Origin: Verpa conica
Taxonomy: Eukaryota; Ascomycota; Pezizomycetes; Pezizales; Morchellaceae
NCBI GenBank assembly: GCA_033030425.1
Contig: JAUFSD010000009.1
Span: forward strand, 124,001-188,000
Length of the DNA stretch: 64,000 bases
Direction: 5' to 3'
The notes under the pieces were generated by a model. It saw nothing but the letters and a program-made list of their open reading frames with translations, made no database searches and was not told the origin of the DNA. Of this stretch, positions 44,501-56,347 are shown piece after piece. Each line of letters begins with the position of its first letter. Position 1 is the stretch's first letter. The translations under genes and the position numbers were made by a program.

Positions 44501-46367
44501 CTCGGAGATGGAGAGTCTTCGAGCGGAATTATTAGATGCTGAGCGAGCATTCCGGGATGAAGCTGCCGCGGGAGCTGATGCCACCGCTGATGCCAAACTA
44601 CTAAGGATTGACCAGGACGAGCTTTCGATGAAACTTCAGGAGGCGTTGGAGGACAACAACAGCTACCACGATTCAATGGGCGAGATGCGGAACGCGATGG
44701 AGGCAACGGCAAGTAGGACCGCGACGCTGGCGAGACAACTGGAGGAGGAGAGATTGGTCAAGGAAGGACTTGAGAGGAAACTGGCGCAGGTCAAGAGTGA
44801 ATATGAGGAGAAAGTTGCGGATCTAGGGAATGTGAATACAAGGTTGAGAGATGTGGAAGAACTCATGGAGAAGTACGCGGAGGAGGCCCGAGCAGCTAAT
44901 GCAGCCATGGCAGCAGGGCTAAAGAAGGTTGCCGACAGGGAGATCATGAGCAATACTGCACTTACAGATGAGAGAGTAAAAGCTCTCCAGGAGCAGGTTG
45001 AGTCCGCAAAGTCCTTGCTCAAGAAGAGTAAAGACCAAGCCGATGATACCGGTGAAAAGCTTGCTCAGGCGATGCAGAGGGTTGCCGGATTGGAGTTCCA
45101 ACAGGGACAGGCCAGCAAGGATGCCATTGCCCTTAGGAGACGGATGGCAGAAGCTCTAGATGAAGTCCGGAAGTTGAAGCAGGAGAATGCTGAAATTCAG
45201 GCGAGATTGGTCGAGAGGCAGCTTGAAGTCGATTCCATCTCAACCAAGCATACCGCACTTAAGGAGATCCTTGCCGAGCGATCGAGCCAGGCCGGTTTTG
45301 ACAAGCGACGATCCGCTATCCTGCAAAGTCCCAGCCCACAGTCTGGCTCTGCGACACCTGAGCAGAACCGTCTTCGCGAACTAGAGCACAAGCTTGAAGA
45401 TAGCCTCCGCGCCCACCGTGAGACGAAGTCAACGGCAGAGATGCAGGCCCAAGAAGTTGAGAAACACTTCCGTGAGAAACTCGAGCAGCTTGAAAACGAC
45501 TACCAGTCCGCTGTCCATTACGTCAAGGGTACTGAAAAGCTGCTCAAACGTATGAAGGACGAGCTCGCCAAAAACAAGGCCCAGAACGCACGCCTTCAAC
45601 TCGAGCTTGAAGAGGCCCAGCGAAAGGGAGGCGATCACTCCCGACATGGTTCTAGGGAAATTAATAGCGACTGGGAGCATGAAAGAGATCTCCTCAACAA
45701 AGAAATCGATGACCTCCGCGGTAAAGTTCGTGAGTCGGCAACCGCTCTCGATAAGCAGATCCGCGAAACCAAGACACAGCTCGACTCTCTCCGGGAAGAC
45801 CGGGACCAGTTCAAGATCATGCATAACCAGATGCAACTACAGCTTATGGATGTCTCCCAACAACTATCCGAGACTAGACTTCAGGTTGATAGACTCGAGA
45901 ACGAGAATTCCCTTCTTGAGCGTAGAGCACAGGACGCAGAAGAGCGTGTGTCGTTCCTTCTGGACCGTGTTGAGGACTCCGTCGACGCGTACCGCCGCAG
46001 CACACTCACCGGCCCAAACGGCCTCGGTGGTGAGCCCCAATCTACACACAGTAGCTTCTATGGTGGAGCTCCGGATGGGCGTAATAGTGTTGCGTTAGAT
46101 AGCCTGGCCACCGAACTTGATGCATTGAGGACCCACTGGGAAAACACAAATAAGAACTATAGACTTAGCAGCACTTTTGATTTCGAGAAGACTCCTACCA
46201 GCACAGAGGGCGGTGAGTTAAGTAGCAGTCTCGCACAGTGGCGACAGAAGCTACACCAGGAAGAGACGGAGGCAGCGATGAGGAGTGATAGTAGGTCGGG
46301 AGATAGTAGGAGTCCTGTGAGGAGTCAGGGACAGAGCGCGCAATCGTTGGCTGGGGGAGTTATATAA
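41526..46367 (+). CDS. Kelch-repeat/coiled-coil cell-end protein (Tea1/KelA type)
   Basis: Five exons: 41,526-41,837; 41,931-42,237; 42,301-42,369; 42,426-42,696; 42,758-46,367; 1,522 residues, phases consistent and with CTAAC/GCTGAC branch sites. After a Gln/Ser/Pro-rich lead come about six kelch blades (residues roughly 125-435), seen as RYGHAANGV...YIMGGL, ARVGHASL-type motifs, RYGHTINILGSKLYIFGG, WFNDVWSYD, AREGHAASLVGDVMYIFGG and RRSGHSM. A low-complexity Pro/Thr/Asn linker with a short REQP tandem follows (about 440-720). The C-terminal half is nearly continuous coiled coil. This matches Tea1 of fission yeast and KelA of Aspergillus, which mark cell ends and link microtubule tips to actin-based polar growth. 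Hence a polarity role at hyphal tips is expected. Confidence 0.92.
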
Positions 46368-47508
46368 GTAATGATGTAATTTCTGTTTTTTCCTTTTGTT
46401 ATGATGATTTACTGTTTGTTAGTTTACATTCACTGGCTGGGTAATGATTGTGATTAGCCACTAGGGGAAAAGAGGGTCTCTTTGTTAGTCTTTTCTTGTT
46501 TGTTGGGCTATATACGTTACTGGGAATACCTTAGTTTTTGTTTGTTGGTGTTGAGCGGAGATTCTTTTGTCCTTTTCTTGAGACATCTTTTTTATTGAAA
46601 GTGCTTTCTTCCATTTTTGTTTGTTACCATCTACCTCCGTCTCTCTAAACCTCTATTCTATCGATCACTCATTTTCTCCTTCGATTCAATTTTTGTGTCT
46701 ATTATCACGCTTTATTTTTCTTGAGCTGCTGCTGCGTTCGTTTAAATTATATTCCTTAATCTCCGCGAGATCAACTATTGGGCCATAGTTCCGTAATTCT
46801 ACTGGCTTTTAGGTTGAGGTCTAGATATCCTTACATATCTACTTCTGGTAACTGTATTGGCATTATTGTTTTATTTATAGTTGTAAGGTTTGTGTTTTTT
46901 TGTGAATATGAGAAAATAGAATGAGATTTTCTTCTGGTCTGTTAATATTTAGGTTGTGTTTGATCTAGTTTTATCATGAAGTGTCACTCGGATGCACCAG
47001 GGCTGGGACTATGAATCAATGAAATGAATTATAACAAATGGAGCTTATCGGCTATGGTACTCGCACTCTAGGGATACTTACAGGGCTTCACCATAACGGG
47101 TAAGAAATACCCAACCGGCTCAAGTGCAGCAAACGTCACCAATCTGGGCTGCATGTACTTATGATAAATTCATTCATTCATTCATTCACCAATCTGGGCT
47201 GGGACTATAGAAAGTGGCAGACCACGGGTATGCTGGTTGTTTAGGAGGTTCTGGTCTCCTATATCCTTTATTATATACGCTCCTAATAGCCTAGGCGTCT
47301 TACATCGTAGACCACCAAAACCTACGTATTATACCTATTCGATAGATATTTCAACAGAAATTCTGCGCACATTAAAAAAAAATAATCTCTGGTCTTGTCC
47401 CCGGTCATACATCATTCCAACCCCCCAGCACACCCCCATAGTACTGTTTTCTTTGTGTCTATATCTCAGCACCAACAAACACAGAATACCGATATACTTC
47501 CCCACAGC
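46368..47508. other. Intergenic with ATTC microsatellite
   Basis: T-rich 3' flank of the kelch gene. Around 47,166-47,186 there are four to five ATTC units. The phrase 'caccaatctgggctg' is repeated at 47,138 and 47,187 on either side of it, a small local duplication. No gene seen. Confidence 0.55.
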
Positions 47509-48916
47509 TTAGCCCAATGCAATAAATGAGGCCCCCGCAGAATGTAGGATGCTGTCATCCCAGGTATCAATATCCCAAGTCATCCCACCGACACCAATAT
47601 CAAGTACATTTACCCTGAGCTTCATAGGCTTTGAACAGTCCATATCAAACGAGTTGACAGCCACCAGGACACGAGGAGGGGAGGTGAAGTTCCCACTTTC
47701 AAATGTTACACATCGACTGTTGGATCCCAAGGTTCCGAAAGTACCAGTGCAGACATTCGACTTACCAGCCGTGCAGGAAACCCACGACGCAGTAGCAGTG
47801 CGCAGTACAACCTTGTCACCCCAGCTCTCTATATGCAGCGTGAAGCCGGTCGACGTGATATCGCTTGCATAGGTTTTTATGCGCCAGTTGAATTGACGGT
47901 GCATATAGAATGTGGATAGCCAGACCACAATCTGCGGGGGCTCAGCGTAAGCGCGAGGAAACGTGATACGACGTGTGGTTATGAGTTGCTGGCGGTCTAT
48001 AGGGTGATCTTCCTGAGTGCTAAATGTACCGAACTGGAAATCTGGATCGTTGGGATCCACTTCTAGCCATGAGCAACCTGCACTCACCCTTGCGCTGTGC
48101 AAGTTGTCAATATTGATCTTGAAGCTATCCTTTTGTATGTTCGAGGGATAGGATGTCATGAAGATAGAGTCCTTGTAGCCAATATCCAGGACCCTCAGTC
48201 CTACTATTATCCCTGGTGGCGCGGAATATGGGTTTGAAAAGTAGATTTCTTTCGGCGCTTTCTTTCGGTGTTCAACTAATAATTCGTAAGTGTGGAAGGT
48301 TCCGATGTTTGGTTTTTTTCTCGTTACGGCGAATCTGTCGCCTATTTTTTGCCACCCCCTGGAGTGCGATCCAGTAACTGAATTATTGAGGATGAGCCAA
48401 GCGATACGAAAGTTGTTTAATAGCTTTTATAGGGAGAGGGAGAGGGGGGAGGGGGGAGAGACCTAATTCATGGAGCCCTGCCTGGGCCCGGGCCTCTGTT
48501 AGCTCTGTTTTAAGCCATTTATGATCCAGCGCTACTACTTTGTCCTCATTGTGATATCTTCCTTCGAGGGCAGGGACCAAGGCGTCAATCAACTAACGCA
48601 AGTCATGTCATTCAAGCCGAACATTCTTAGAGCTTGGTGAGGTATTTACATTGGCTACCAAGCGCTCAAACACGAGCACAGGCGCAGTTGAGATGTACTC
48701 AATACTAAGGTAGAAATCTAGGTGAGAGTCGAATTAGGAGGTTAGCACTTGTAAGGGGAGAAATTGGCACAATTAAAAGAGAAAAAAAAGATACGAGAGA
48801 GACGTAGATGACAGACCATGGAACTGGGAGACGAGTTGTGCGGCAGGTAGAGACTTTGTCAGATATGGAGCGGGAACATATGGTGGGGGTATTGAGACGG
48901 GGGGTGGAGTGGCCAT
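47509..48916 (-). CDS. H-type lectin domain protein, tandem copy A
   Basis: Exons: 48,817-48,916; 48,650-48,717; 48,463-48,592; 47,509-48,377 (or from 48,341, the junction matching copy B); 388 or 376 residues. The Pro-rich start MATPPPVSIPPPYVPAPYL leads to a helical segment FYLSIEYIST and LVFERLVAN. The C-terminal half has H-type lectin features: FGTFSTQEDHP, RRITFPRAYAEPPQIVVWLS, YASDITSTGFTLHIESW, ATASWVSC, and a second related unit ending HSAGASFIALG. H-type lectins bind GalNAc-type glycans as beta-sandwich trimers. No signal peptide, so it is probably cytosolic, as for many fungal defence lectins; a defence role is inference. Copy B lies directly downstream in the window with the same exon plan. 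Confidence 0.85.
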
Positions 48917-49914
48917 GGCTTGCGGCTCTGTGTATATATACGCTGCTACCCAATCGACCCAGTGCCTTCCCAGGACAGATGGCCCTCGTGAGGATATCTG
49001 GAGTTCAAGTATCCTGTATAAGGGAGACACGAAAATCCTCAAAGTTTGAGAAGAACCCCTCACGTGTTTAGTTTGTTATGTTCCCATGTGAACTCGGGTA
49101 AGGTATCACAAAGGACACCGCTGGTAATTAATTATGATTGGTTGATAATTGCTTGCCGCTCATAGGTAGGACCGTAGCCTGAGCCGCAGCAAGCTCCCAC
49201 CGTGCCAATAGAAAAGCCATAATCTGTTGATTTATAAAGGACTCTATGCTTAGGGCTAGGGGTGATCTTGACTAGAATCAGAAGAGTAGAATATAGACGC
49301 CATCGGTCGTCGGTTTCCTATGGATAAAACTGTAGTTTCATAGAAAAGGCATTGGTTGAGATCTAAAGAGAAGAAACCCTAACCCACTGATTTACTCGGA
49401 TTCTTAAATATAGGTATGTGATCTCTTTCTTGCGCTGCCCCTATTAGGAGTCACCTACAAGAAACAAAAATTTAGAGAGTATAGTACCGATGCAAATAGG
49501 TTTTGGCCTCTATCATATGGGGAGCTTGGTCTATTAGGAGCACATATATATGTAGAGGTCACCGAAACATCTGGGAGACCGGATCTTTACCAGGAAATAT
49601 ATATTCGTGCTCTATCTAACTTTCTACATAGCCACTTTGTACTAACTATGTCTCTATCCTCATATTTCTACATTATGGATAATAGTTAATTTTACGATGG
49701 CAGAGAAAGGTATCGAGAGCGTTCTATCCCTTTTTTTATTTTAAAACTAACCTCTAGTCTTGTACTCACAATACACTTTCCAAACTCCTAGCGCAAGCCC
49801 TGCAATGATATCCCTTTGCACCTGTATCTTGACATCAACGAAAATTACATACATAAATACCAGGCCAAAACTAGCCCTACCGCCAGACATGACTACCAAT
49901 ATATGCCCCGTAGC
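48917..49914. other. Intergenic between the two lectin copies
   Basis: About 1 kb containing the promoter of copy A and the 3' flank of copy B (both minus). AT-rich, no coding frame. Confidence 0.5.
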
Positions 49915-51337
49915 TTATCCCAATGCAATAAATGATACCCCCGATGATACTAGGCGGCAGCTACCAGCAGCTTTAATCCTACAGTCTATTCCAGTAGCGC
50001 TAATACCAATCTTCATATAAAGAAGCATTGCCCCCCTACGACTTGTCTCAAACGAGTTGATTGCAAATAGAACACGAGGAGGAGTAGCGAACTCACCACT
50101 CCTTAGTGTTACATGTTGACTGCCCAGTCCTAAGACGTTGAAATTGCCAATACAGGTATTTGGCCTACCTGCTGTACAGGCAACCCACGATGCAGTAGCA
50201 GCGCCATGTGATTCAGTGTCTATATGCAGAATGAAGCCGGTAGTGGTAATGTCGCTTGCATAAGTCCCTACGCGACAGTTTTCTTGACGGTCTAAGCAGA
50301 ACGCAGATAGCCAGACTACTACTTGTGGGGGCTCAGCGTAAGTGCGGGGGAAAGTGATCCGGCGTGTAGTCTGCGACTGCTCATGCTCTATTGGGTGGTC
50401 TTCCTGGGTGCTAAAGGTCCCGAATTGGAAATCTGGGTCCCTAGGATCTACTTCTAGCCACGAACAAGTGACGCCTAAATTGTAATCATCCTCATAACCA
50501 CCCTCTTCATCCTCTTCGTCGGCCAAATAGGATATATAGATTTTAAAACCATCGTTTCGTATATCCGTAGCGTAGGTATCCATAAAGATGGGGCCTACAT
50601 TGTTGATATTTAAGCACCGAAACCCTACTACTATCCCTGGTGGTGCTGGATATTGGTTGGAAAAGAAGAACCCTTTCGAGTATTTTTTCTCCAAGCGGCT
50701 AGGCATTAATTCTATGGTGTTTAGGTTTCGGATATTTGGGCCTCTTTTCACTATTTCGGAATTTTGACCTATTTTATGTCAGCTTCTAGAGCGTAGTCTA
50801 TAGTCTAGGTAATTAGGTATAAGCTAAAGACAAAGCCTTGCGGGGAAGACCATAAATACCGGGTCCATAAGAGCTGGAGTGTTGAGCTTGGTATCTTATA
50901 GGCTCTGCTTTAGGCCTATCGCCTTTCTGGCGCAGGATTTTCATATCATTGTAGCAATTTTGTGGCGTACCCGAGTTCTGGCGATCCTCTAGCTTAGGGG
51001 CAGAGTTTAAGGCGTCAAGCAACTAACGCAGGTTATTTAGTTGACATGAGTATCCCCAAAATTTAGCAAAGTATTTACATTTGCTACTAGGCGCTCAAAC
51101 ACCAGCGCAGGTGAAGTCGAGATGTGTTCAAGGCTAAGGTAGAAATCTAGCCAAGCCAACCATAGGAGATCAGCACCCGCAATAGAAATCAAGAAGCACT
51201 GAGAGTAGTATACGAGGGAGGTATAGGGCACCTTGAAACTGGGAGACTAGTTGCCCCGCGGAGAGAGATGAGGCGTTTATAAGGTGTGAAGCGGGGATAT
51301 ATGGCGGAGGTGTGGGAATGGGAGTAGATGTAGCCAT
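49915..51337 (-). CDS. H-type lectin domain protein, tandem copy B
   Basis: Proposed exons: 51,232-51,337; 51,079-51,146; 50,860-51,022; 49,915-50,768; 396 residues. The plan follows copy A: a Pro-rich start MATSTPIPTPPPYIPAS, FYLSLEHISTSPALVFERLVAN, and then a quite different third exon. The lectin part has FGTFSTQEDHP, RRITFPRTYAEPPQVVVWLSAF and ATASWVACTAG, ending SSGVSFIALG. It has an extra acidic EEDEEGGYEDD insertion before the first lectin unit. At the codon matching copy A's Trp (…HSRGW), copy B has TGA, so the acceptor is placed just after it (branch GCTGAC, acceptor AATAG), which restores phase. If that acceptor is not used, the copy is a pseudogene. Confidence 0.7.
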
Positions 51338-52701
51338 GACTTGCGATATTGTATAACTGTATTCTTGAGGAAAAAATACTTTGTAGGGAACCAAATTAGG
51401 TAGAGAAAGGATAGCTTTTAGGCTTAGGAAGTACCCCCTCAATGCGTTTATCAGTAGGATGTTATGCGCCTTAGGTAGCACAAGGGATAAGTAAAACAGC
51501 AGTTTACAGCCTCATGGGGGAGGTGTACCGTGGCGCAATCCTTCACAAATAGAAAATTAGAAAGTAGGAGGAAGACTTGGGGAATAATAGAACATGTACT
51601 TTAGCATATGACTTCTTAAAAAGTAGGGCTAGAGAATTAATAATTCTTGCCAATGTGCTTGAACATAGGGTTAGGGTTCCCACCTAGGAGATATTGTGTA
51701 CCACTACAGGCTGTAATGATCGCGAAGAACCAGTGGGAATATCTTCCAATAGTGAACCGATTAGCTATGATAAAATGGGGGTTTGTATCAGAGGAAGGCC
51801 TTACCTTCGGTGACTTGTGATTCGATGCATGGGGATGGCCTGGGAGGGGGGTTCTAGAACCCTGGAATGTGCGTAGGAGTGCATCTAGCTACGTTGCATC
51901 AAAAATAATTGGTCTTGTGGGGGTTTCCAGTGAAATTTACAAAAGCTTCATTACCGGGACCGGGAATGGGGAATTAAGCGGAATCGACTGATGAACCATA
52001 GACAGACATTAATCAAGAACAAGAACAACGCAAAAATACATCAGCTACATTACCACGGGTGGTGTTTATGTGAAAGTACGGGTGCGAGCAATAGAATGAT
52101 CGTTCGATAATACGCCTAGAGGAGGGGGGTAAGCTCGACCTCTTATACCCTACATGCCTATGTGATCGACCGCTGTCGGTCATACTCCAACAGTTTATAT
52201 TCTCTATCACTTAGTGTAATGAATTGGTTTCTTTTAATGGTCTAATTGTCCTCAGTAGTGCTCAGACCGTTTATACCCAGAATGTATTCCTAGAGATTAT
52301 TGTAATTACAAAATATATGAATTAGATCCCATTCCTTCACAAATACTACTTAAAGAATATATATTATGTTCTAACTATGTAGCTACAGCGGGCTAAGAGC
52401 ATACAGTAGTGGTATAAAGGACAGGCTGGAGTAGGTGCAGACATACTACAACCTAAGTGCAATAGCAAGAAACCAAGAGTAGACCTAGAGTTAGGGATTG
52501 TCCTATATTATTTTTTGTGTGTGTAGTGATGATTTATGATTATTATGAGAAATAATTAGTTTCGGTTGTATGTGAGACTATGAATCGGGTTTTCAGATGA
52601 AGCAATATAATTCAAACGTGGCAAGAGTCTACTTAGACAATATAATCACAGGTTCCTAAAATCCCCTCTTAATCTCATGCTCCTCCATATCACCCACCAA
52701 G
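51338..52701. other. AT-rich intergenic, no gene seen
   Basis: Frames are short and lack features. The region includes promoters of copy B lectin (-) and the F-box-like gene (+), which are divergent. Confidence 0.5.
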
Positions 52702-53553
52702 ATGTCTTTGTACGCCCCAACACTTGAAGGCCTCCCTTACAATCTCCAAATCAGGATAATCTATAGCATCACTTCCTTCCGCGACCTCTACAAGCTCACC
52801 ACCGCATCCCCGGACTTCAGAAGAATTTTCAAAGTCTACCCTAGGGAATGTCTAACAAACATATCCAGAAACATCCTCGGGGACTCCTGGGAGGACGCCA
52901 CCACGATCTTGGTATGGCAACGGCATGGCGGTATTGTGCCAGACCTTCCGAGGGTTGAAGAGGCACTAAAAAAGAAATTCAGACTGCACCAAAAGGATGT
53001 ACCCCAGATAGTTGCCAACCAGCGATTTTTTAACAGTTGTGCAGTTCTCCCAATGAGGTTGTTCTACCAGATGTGGCTGCTGCACTTGCGGTTCGGGCAT
53101 GAGCGTCTCAGAGTATTTGCACGCCGAAGACCTGTCCCTGAGCAAAAGATGCTAGATATGATACAACTGTCTAGGTTGGTTGCTGCTAGTCCCTACTTCA
53201 AAAAGATGATTGGTCAACCAAGTTGGAAAAGAGCTGCCTCCCTTAATCAGGATGACCTCCAAAATCATATGGAAAATTTCCCTGCGGTGGCTGGGTTGTT
53301 TACGTTGTTTTCGTGTACATGCTGTATCTGCAAATCTCATCGGGGTAGGATCGTGAGAGGAAATGACGAGAAAAATAATCCTTTGCTTAAGTTGAAGATG
53401 GCATCCCACTTGGCAGCTGCTATCAGATCGCGATCCTCCCAGCCGCGACACCAGCAAAATATAGCGACTTGTGTAATTATTAGGGAATATTATCCGGTAG
53501 CAACTGTTAGAGCTTTGGTCAAGGGCTATGACCTTGATAACTGGATGGTTTAA
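52702..53553 (+). CDS. F-box-like domain protein
   Basis: A single exon of 283 residues from the ATG at 52,702. The N-terminus LEGLPYNLQIRIIYSITSFRD followed by LYKLTTASPDFRRIF has the F-box pattern (LP.EL...I...L....L..L...S..F). The remainder is basic, with a Cys cluster (FSCTCCICKSH) near residue 205, and no WD, LRR or kelch repeats. Fungal genomes have many such F-box-like proteins of unknown target; a role as an SCF ubiquitin-ligase adaptor is possible but not shown. The stop is followed by ordinary AT-rich flank. No introns are needed. Confidence 0.7.
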   Translation: MSLYAPTLEGLPYNLQIRIIYSITSFRDLYKLTTASPDFRRIFKVYPRECLTNISRNILGDSWEDATTILVWQRHGGIVPDLPRVEEALKKKFRLHQKDVPQIVANQRFFNSCAVLPMRLFYQMWLLHLRFGHERLRVFARRRPVPEQKMLDMIQLSRLVAASPYFKKMIGQPSWKRAASLNQDDLQNHMENFPAVAGLFTLFSCTCCICKSHRGRIVRGNDEKNNPLLKLKMASHLAAAIRSRSSQPRHQQNIATCVIIREYYPVATVRALVKGYDLDNWMV

Positions 53554-54021
53554 AATTAACGAATCTTGCGGTGAAAAAGATTATCTTGTTTTTGGAGTTT
53601 GCGTTTTGTAATTAAGGTGGACTTCCACATTATTTTTGACTGCTCGAGAGACCCCGGGTCGTATAATTTGGTATAGGCTTTAGTAGTTTTTTTTTTGGAA
53701 AAGAGGGCCTGGTTGGTGTGTTATGTATCACTCGAATTTCTATCGAGAACAAGGAAGACTAGAATCGGCTACGAAATAAAGCAAAAAGCCTCCAAACAAA
53801 ACAAGAGCTAAACCGCATTAAAAGCGCCTTTACCTGTAGAAACTACAGTAAGAAAAAATCGAATCCCATATGCATAATAAGTTCAGAGTACCCAATACAC
53901 CACTTGCACTACCATCTACATACCGCTTACACCAAGTCCCTATTATGTTCTCAACCCTCGATACACGCCTGATACACCCCCAATACTACCGCTAGGCCCA
54001 CCCGAGATGATCAAGTCTACT
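53554..54021. other. Convergent intergenic region
   Basis: Lies between the 3' ends of the F-box-like gene (+) and the lysine-rich gene (-). No gene or repeat seen. Confidence 0.5.
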
Positions 54022-54742
54022 TTACTTTCGGCGCCGCGGTGCTGCCTTCGGAACTTGAACATTAACCCTAACGTTCACTGTGACAGATGTGTTTGACTGT
54101 GCGGCCTTCTTGGGCGCAGGCTTTGCCGGACTCTTGATAGCTTTTTGCACCGGCTTCGTGGCCTTCGCAGCACTCTTGACAGCCTTTGGCACCGGCTTCG
54201 CGACCTTCGTAGCACTCTTAACAACCTTCAACGGGTCCTTCTGAGGGGGTTTTGAATATTTCAATGGGTCCGCCGCCTTCTTCGGCGTTTGTTTAGGCTT
54301 ATTATTATTACTACTCCCCATCGCATCCCGAACTTGTGCATTCAGCTTCCTAAACTTCCCATTCTCGGCTTGTTCGAGCGCCAGCAATGCCGGAGGGACT
54401 TGGAGGCAGTTTGTGACTAGGGCAAGTCCGAGTGCGTCTCGTAGCTCGTCGATGGTTCGTTTCTCGGGTGCGTCGAGGCCGTAGAGAAGACATTGTGCGC
54501 GCCACCAGGACTTTGGCTTGTTGAGAGGGCAGTCGGAGAAGAAGAGGGTATGGAGGGTTGCGACGGACTCGCGTGCATGTGAGCCGTGCAGAAGGCCAGT
54601 GCCGATGGTGGTGAAGTGCGGGGGCACATGGGTAGGGGGGATAACGATTGCTGCGGGGGGGGGGGAGTGTTAGTTATGGTAAAGGGGGGAGTAGAGTGGG
54701 TGGAGAGTCACGGTGAAGGGTGGAAGTAGTTGATGGTGCCAT
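54022..54742 (-). CDS. Lysine/alanine-rich basic protein with SAP-like N-terminal motif
   Basis: Two exons: 54,712-54,742 and 54,022-54,650, 219 residues. The 61-nt intron has donor GTGACT, branch ACTAAC and a long C tract before GCAG, and phases match. The N-terminal half includes KSWWRAQCLLYGLDAPEKRTIDEL, which resembles the short helix-turn-helix (SAP-like) segments in fungal nuclear proteins. The C-terminal half is imperfect repeats of the kind AVKSAAKATKPV/KAIKSPAKPAPKKA, like the tail of linker histone H1, and ends PRRRK. DNA or chromatin binding is a reasonable inference. No certain family. Confidence 0.7.
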
Positions 54743-55584
54743 TGTATAGGGGCGTGTTGAGACGTGGTGAGTACCAGGTCTTGGGTATCACGGTCTTGCA
54801 AGTGCAAAGCTTCTGTACTGTACTATATGATAAGATATCTCTGTAATCCGATATATGCACGGTGGTTGGGGAGGGGGAGAGCTGTTGTGTTGGTGTTTAC
54901 TTTTATAGCCAGTACAGACTGGGTGGCAACTGTGGCAGTGATTAATAGGTTGATTGTGGCGGGGTTGAACTTGTTGGCTGTCGCGCTTAAGGCTTTTCAC
55001 TAAGAGTGATGTTACTTGGGGAATATGGGTTGCCTGAATTGCGCATAGACTGGTTTAACTGCTGGCCGATGCGAAGTATTGTCGATAAATGATTGGTAGC
55101 GGGTTATGTTACCGCATAATCTGGAGGGGCTGGAAGAAAGTGTGGCTGGTGGCAGCATGTTGGTATTTAGAAACGGGTTTCAGACTCAACCTCACTTTGC
55201 CACCCCTGCCTGGATGGGAGAGTACTTAAGATTCTTTGCTTGCGCTTCCAGTTGCTGGAGGTCTAAAAGAGCCGGTTCTACAGGTGTAGTTGAATAACAG
55301 CTGTATTTTGATTACTACCTATGGATATTACACACTAGGTAAGGCTCTATTATATCTATTACCTCTCGAGGTTAGCAGATGGAAACTTTGGTAGAACAGT
55401 AGCTATACCTATTCAGTTCCGGAGATAATTTTAGAGGCTTTAGGGTTAGTGGGGACCCGCTTGGATTTTAGTTGGGGACCCTTGATGAGCAACTAGGATT
55501 TCTCCTCGGAAAAGTAATCAAACATTAAAACCGATACTTTGGCCCCTTATAGCTTGGGTCATATTTCCTGTACACCATTATAAC
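54743..55584. other. Intergenic, no gene seen
   Basis: Contains the promoter side of the lysine-rich gene. Only short frames without features. Confidence 0.45.
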
Positions 55585-56347
55585 GTGGTCCGCTCTCTAT
55601 CTCGGTTGGTTCAGGGCCTTGACCTTCGTTCTGGATGTTGATGGAGTAGATGTGCGATGCGAGTTCTGACTATTTCTTGGACCCCAGTAGTGGGTTTTTG
55701 TGGTTGATGTGCTTTACCGTAGGTCGGGGTTGTAGACTGGGGATGGGTCTTGGTACCACCAGATAATGTTGTTGGTACTTGCTGGTGTAGTGTTGTAGCC
55801 GACGGTGGGGACTTTGTATTTTTTTTGACGTAGGCGTCTAGAGACCAGCATTCTAATGCATAGCGGTCGTGGAGTGCAATGATGGGTTTTATTCCTATAG
55901 TACGCTAGTGCTCTGTCGCGGTTTTTCACTTTTGTATAGTATCAGCCCCCCATTGGAGTTGGATACGTACTCTCATTATCGAGACTTATCTCAGGCTTTG
56001 CCTTCCATCAATTAGTCAATTAGGTAGAGTTGTGTATCGTCCCATACCCCTACTGTTACTGGCTCTATGTCTTGCATGTACACACTGCTAGTACCTTTGT
56101 TGGCAGGTGTGTAGGAGATGAAATCCTAAGGACTTTCTCGCCGGCTGCTTTGACAGCATCAAGCACCTGAATACGGTCAGGCCTGGCTTCTATTAGAGGT
56201 GTAGTGTAGCAGGGTGGCATTGGTATTATTTACTGTTTATGCACATGGAGGAAGTATGAGTTCATTCCTCCGAAATTGTTTGCCGCTACGAAGCCCTGGA
56301 GACTACCGGTTGCCGCGGCGCCGAAGAGAATAGAGGAGAATCTCATG
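55585..56347 (-). pseudogene. Decayed GH5-type secreted glycoside hydrolase
   Basis: An ATG at 56,347 opens with a signal-like start (MRFSSILFGAAATGSLQGFVA) and NNFGGMNSYFLH, the usual beginning of GH5 cellulase-family proteins. After a stop, recognisable pieces follow in shifting frames: RPDRIQVLDAVKAAGEKVLRI, TSSVYMQDIEP, VGVWDDTQLYLID, GIKPIIALHDRYALECWS, KYKVPTVGYN and finally HIYSINIQNEGQG, which carries the Asn-Glu of the catalytic acid/base region. Several stops and at least three frame changes (one at an A run near 55,820) make it non-functional. The second half of the domain is missing beyond 55,585. The order of the pieces is collinear with the family, so this is a decayed gene and not a chance match. 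Confidence 0.75.

Noticed and set aside
43264..46098. Many antisense and alternate-frame ORFs across the kelch gene
   Set aside because: They mirror the composition of the strongly coding frame and have no motifs; shadows of the kelch/coiled-coil gene.
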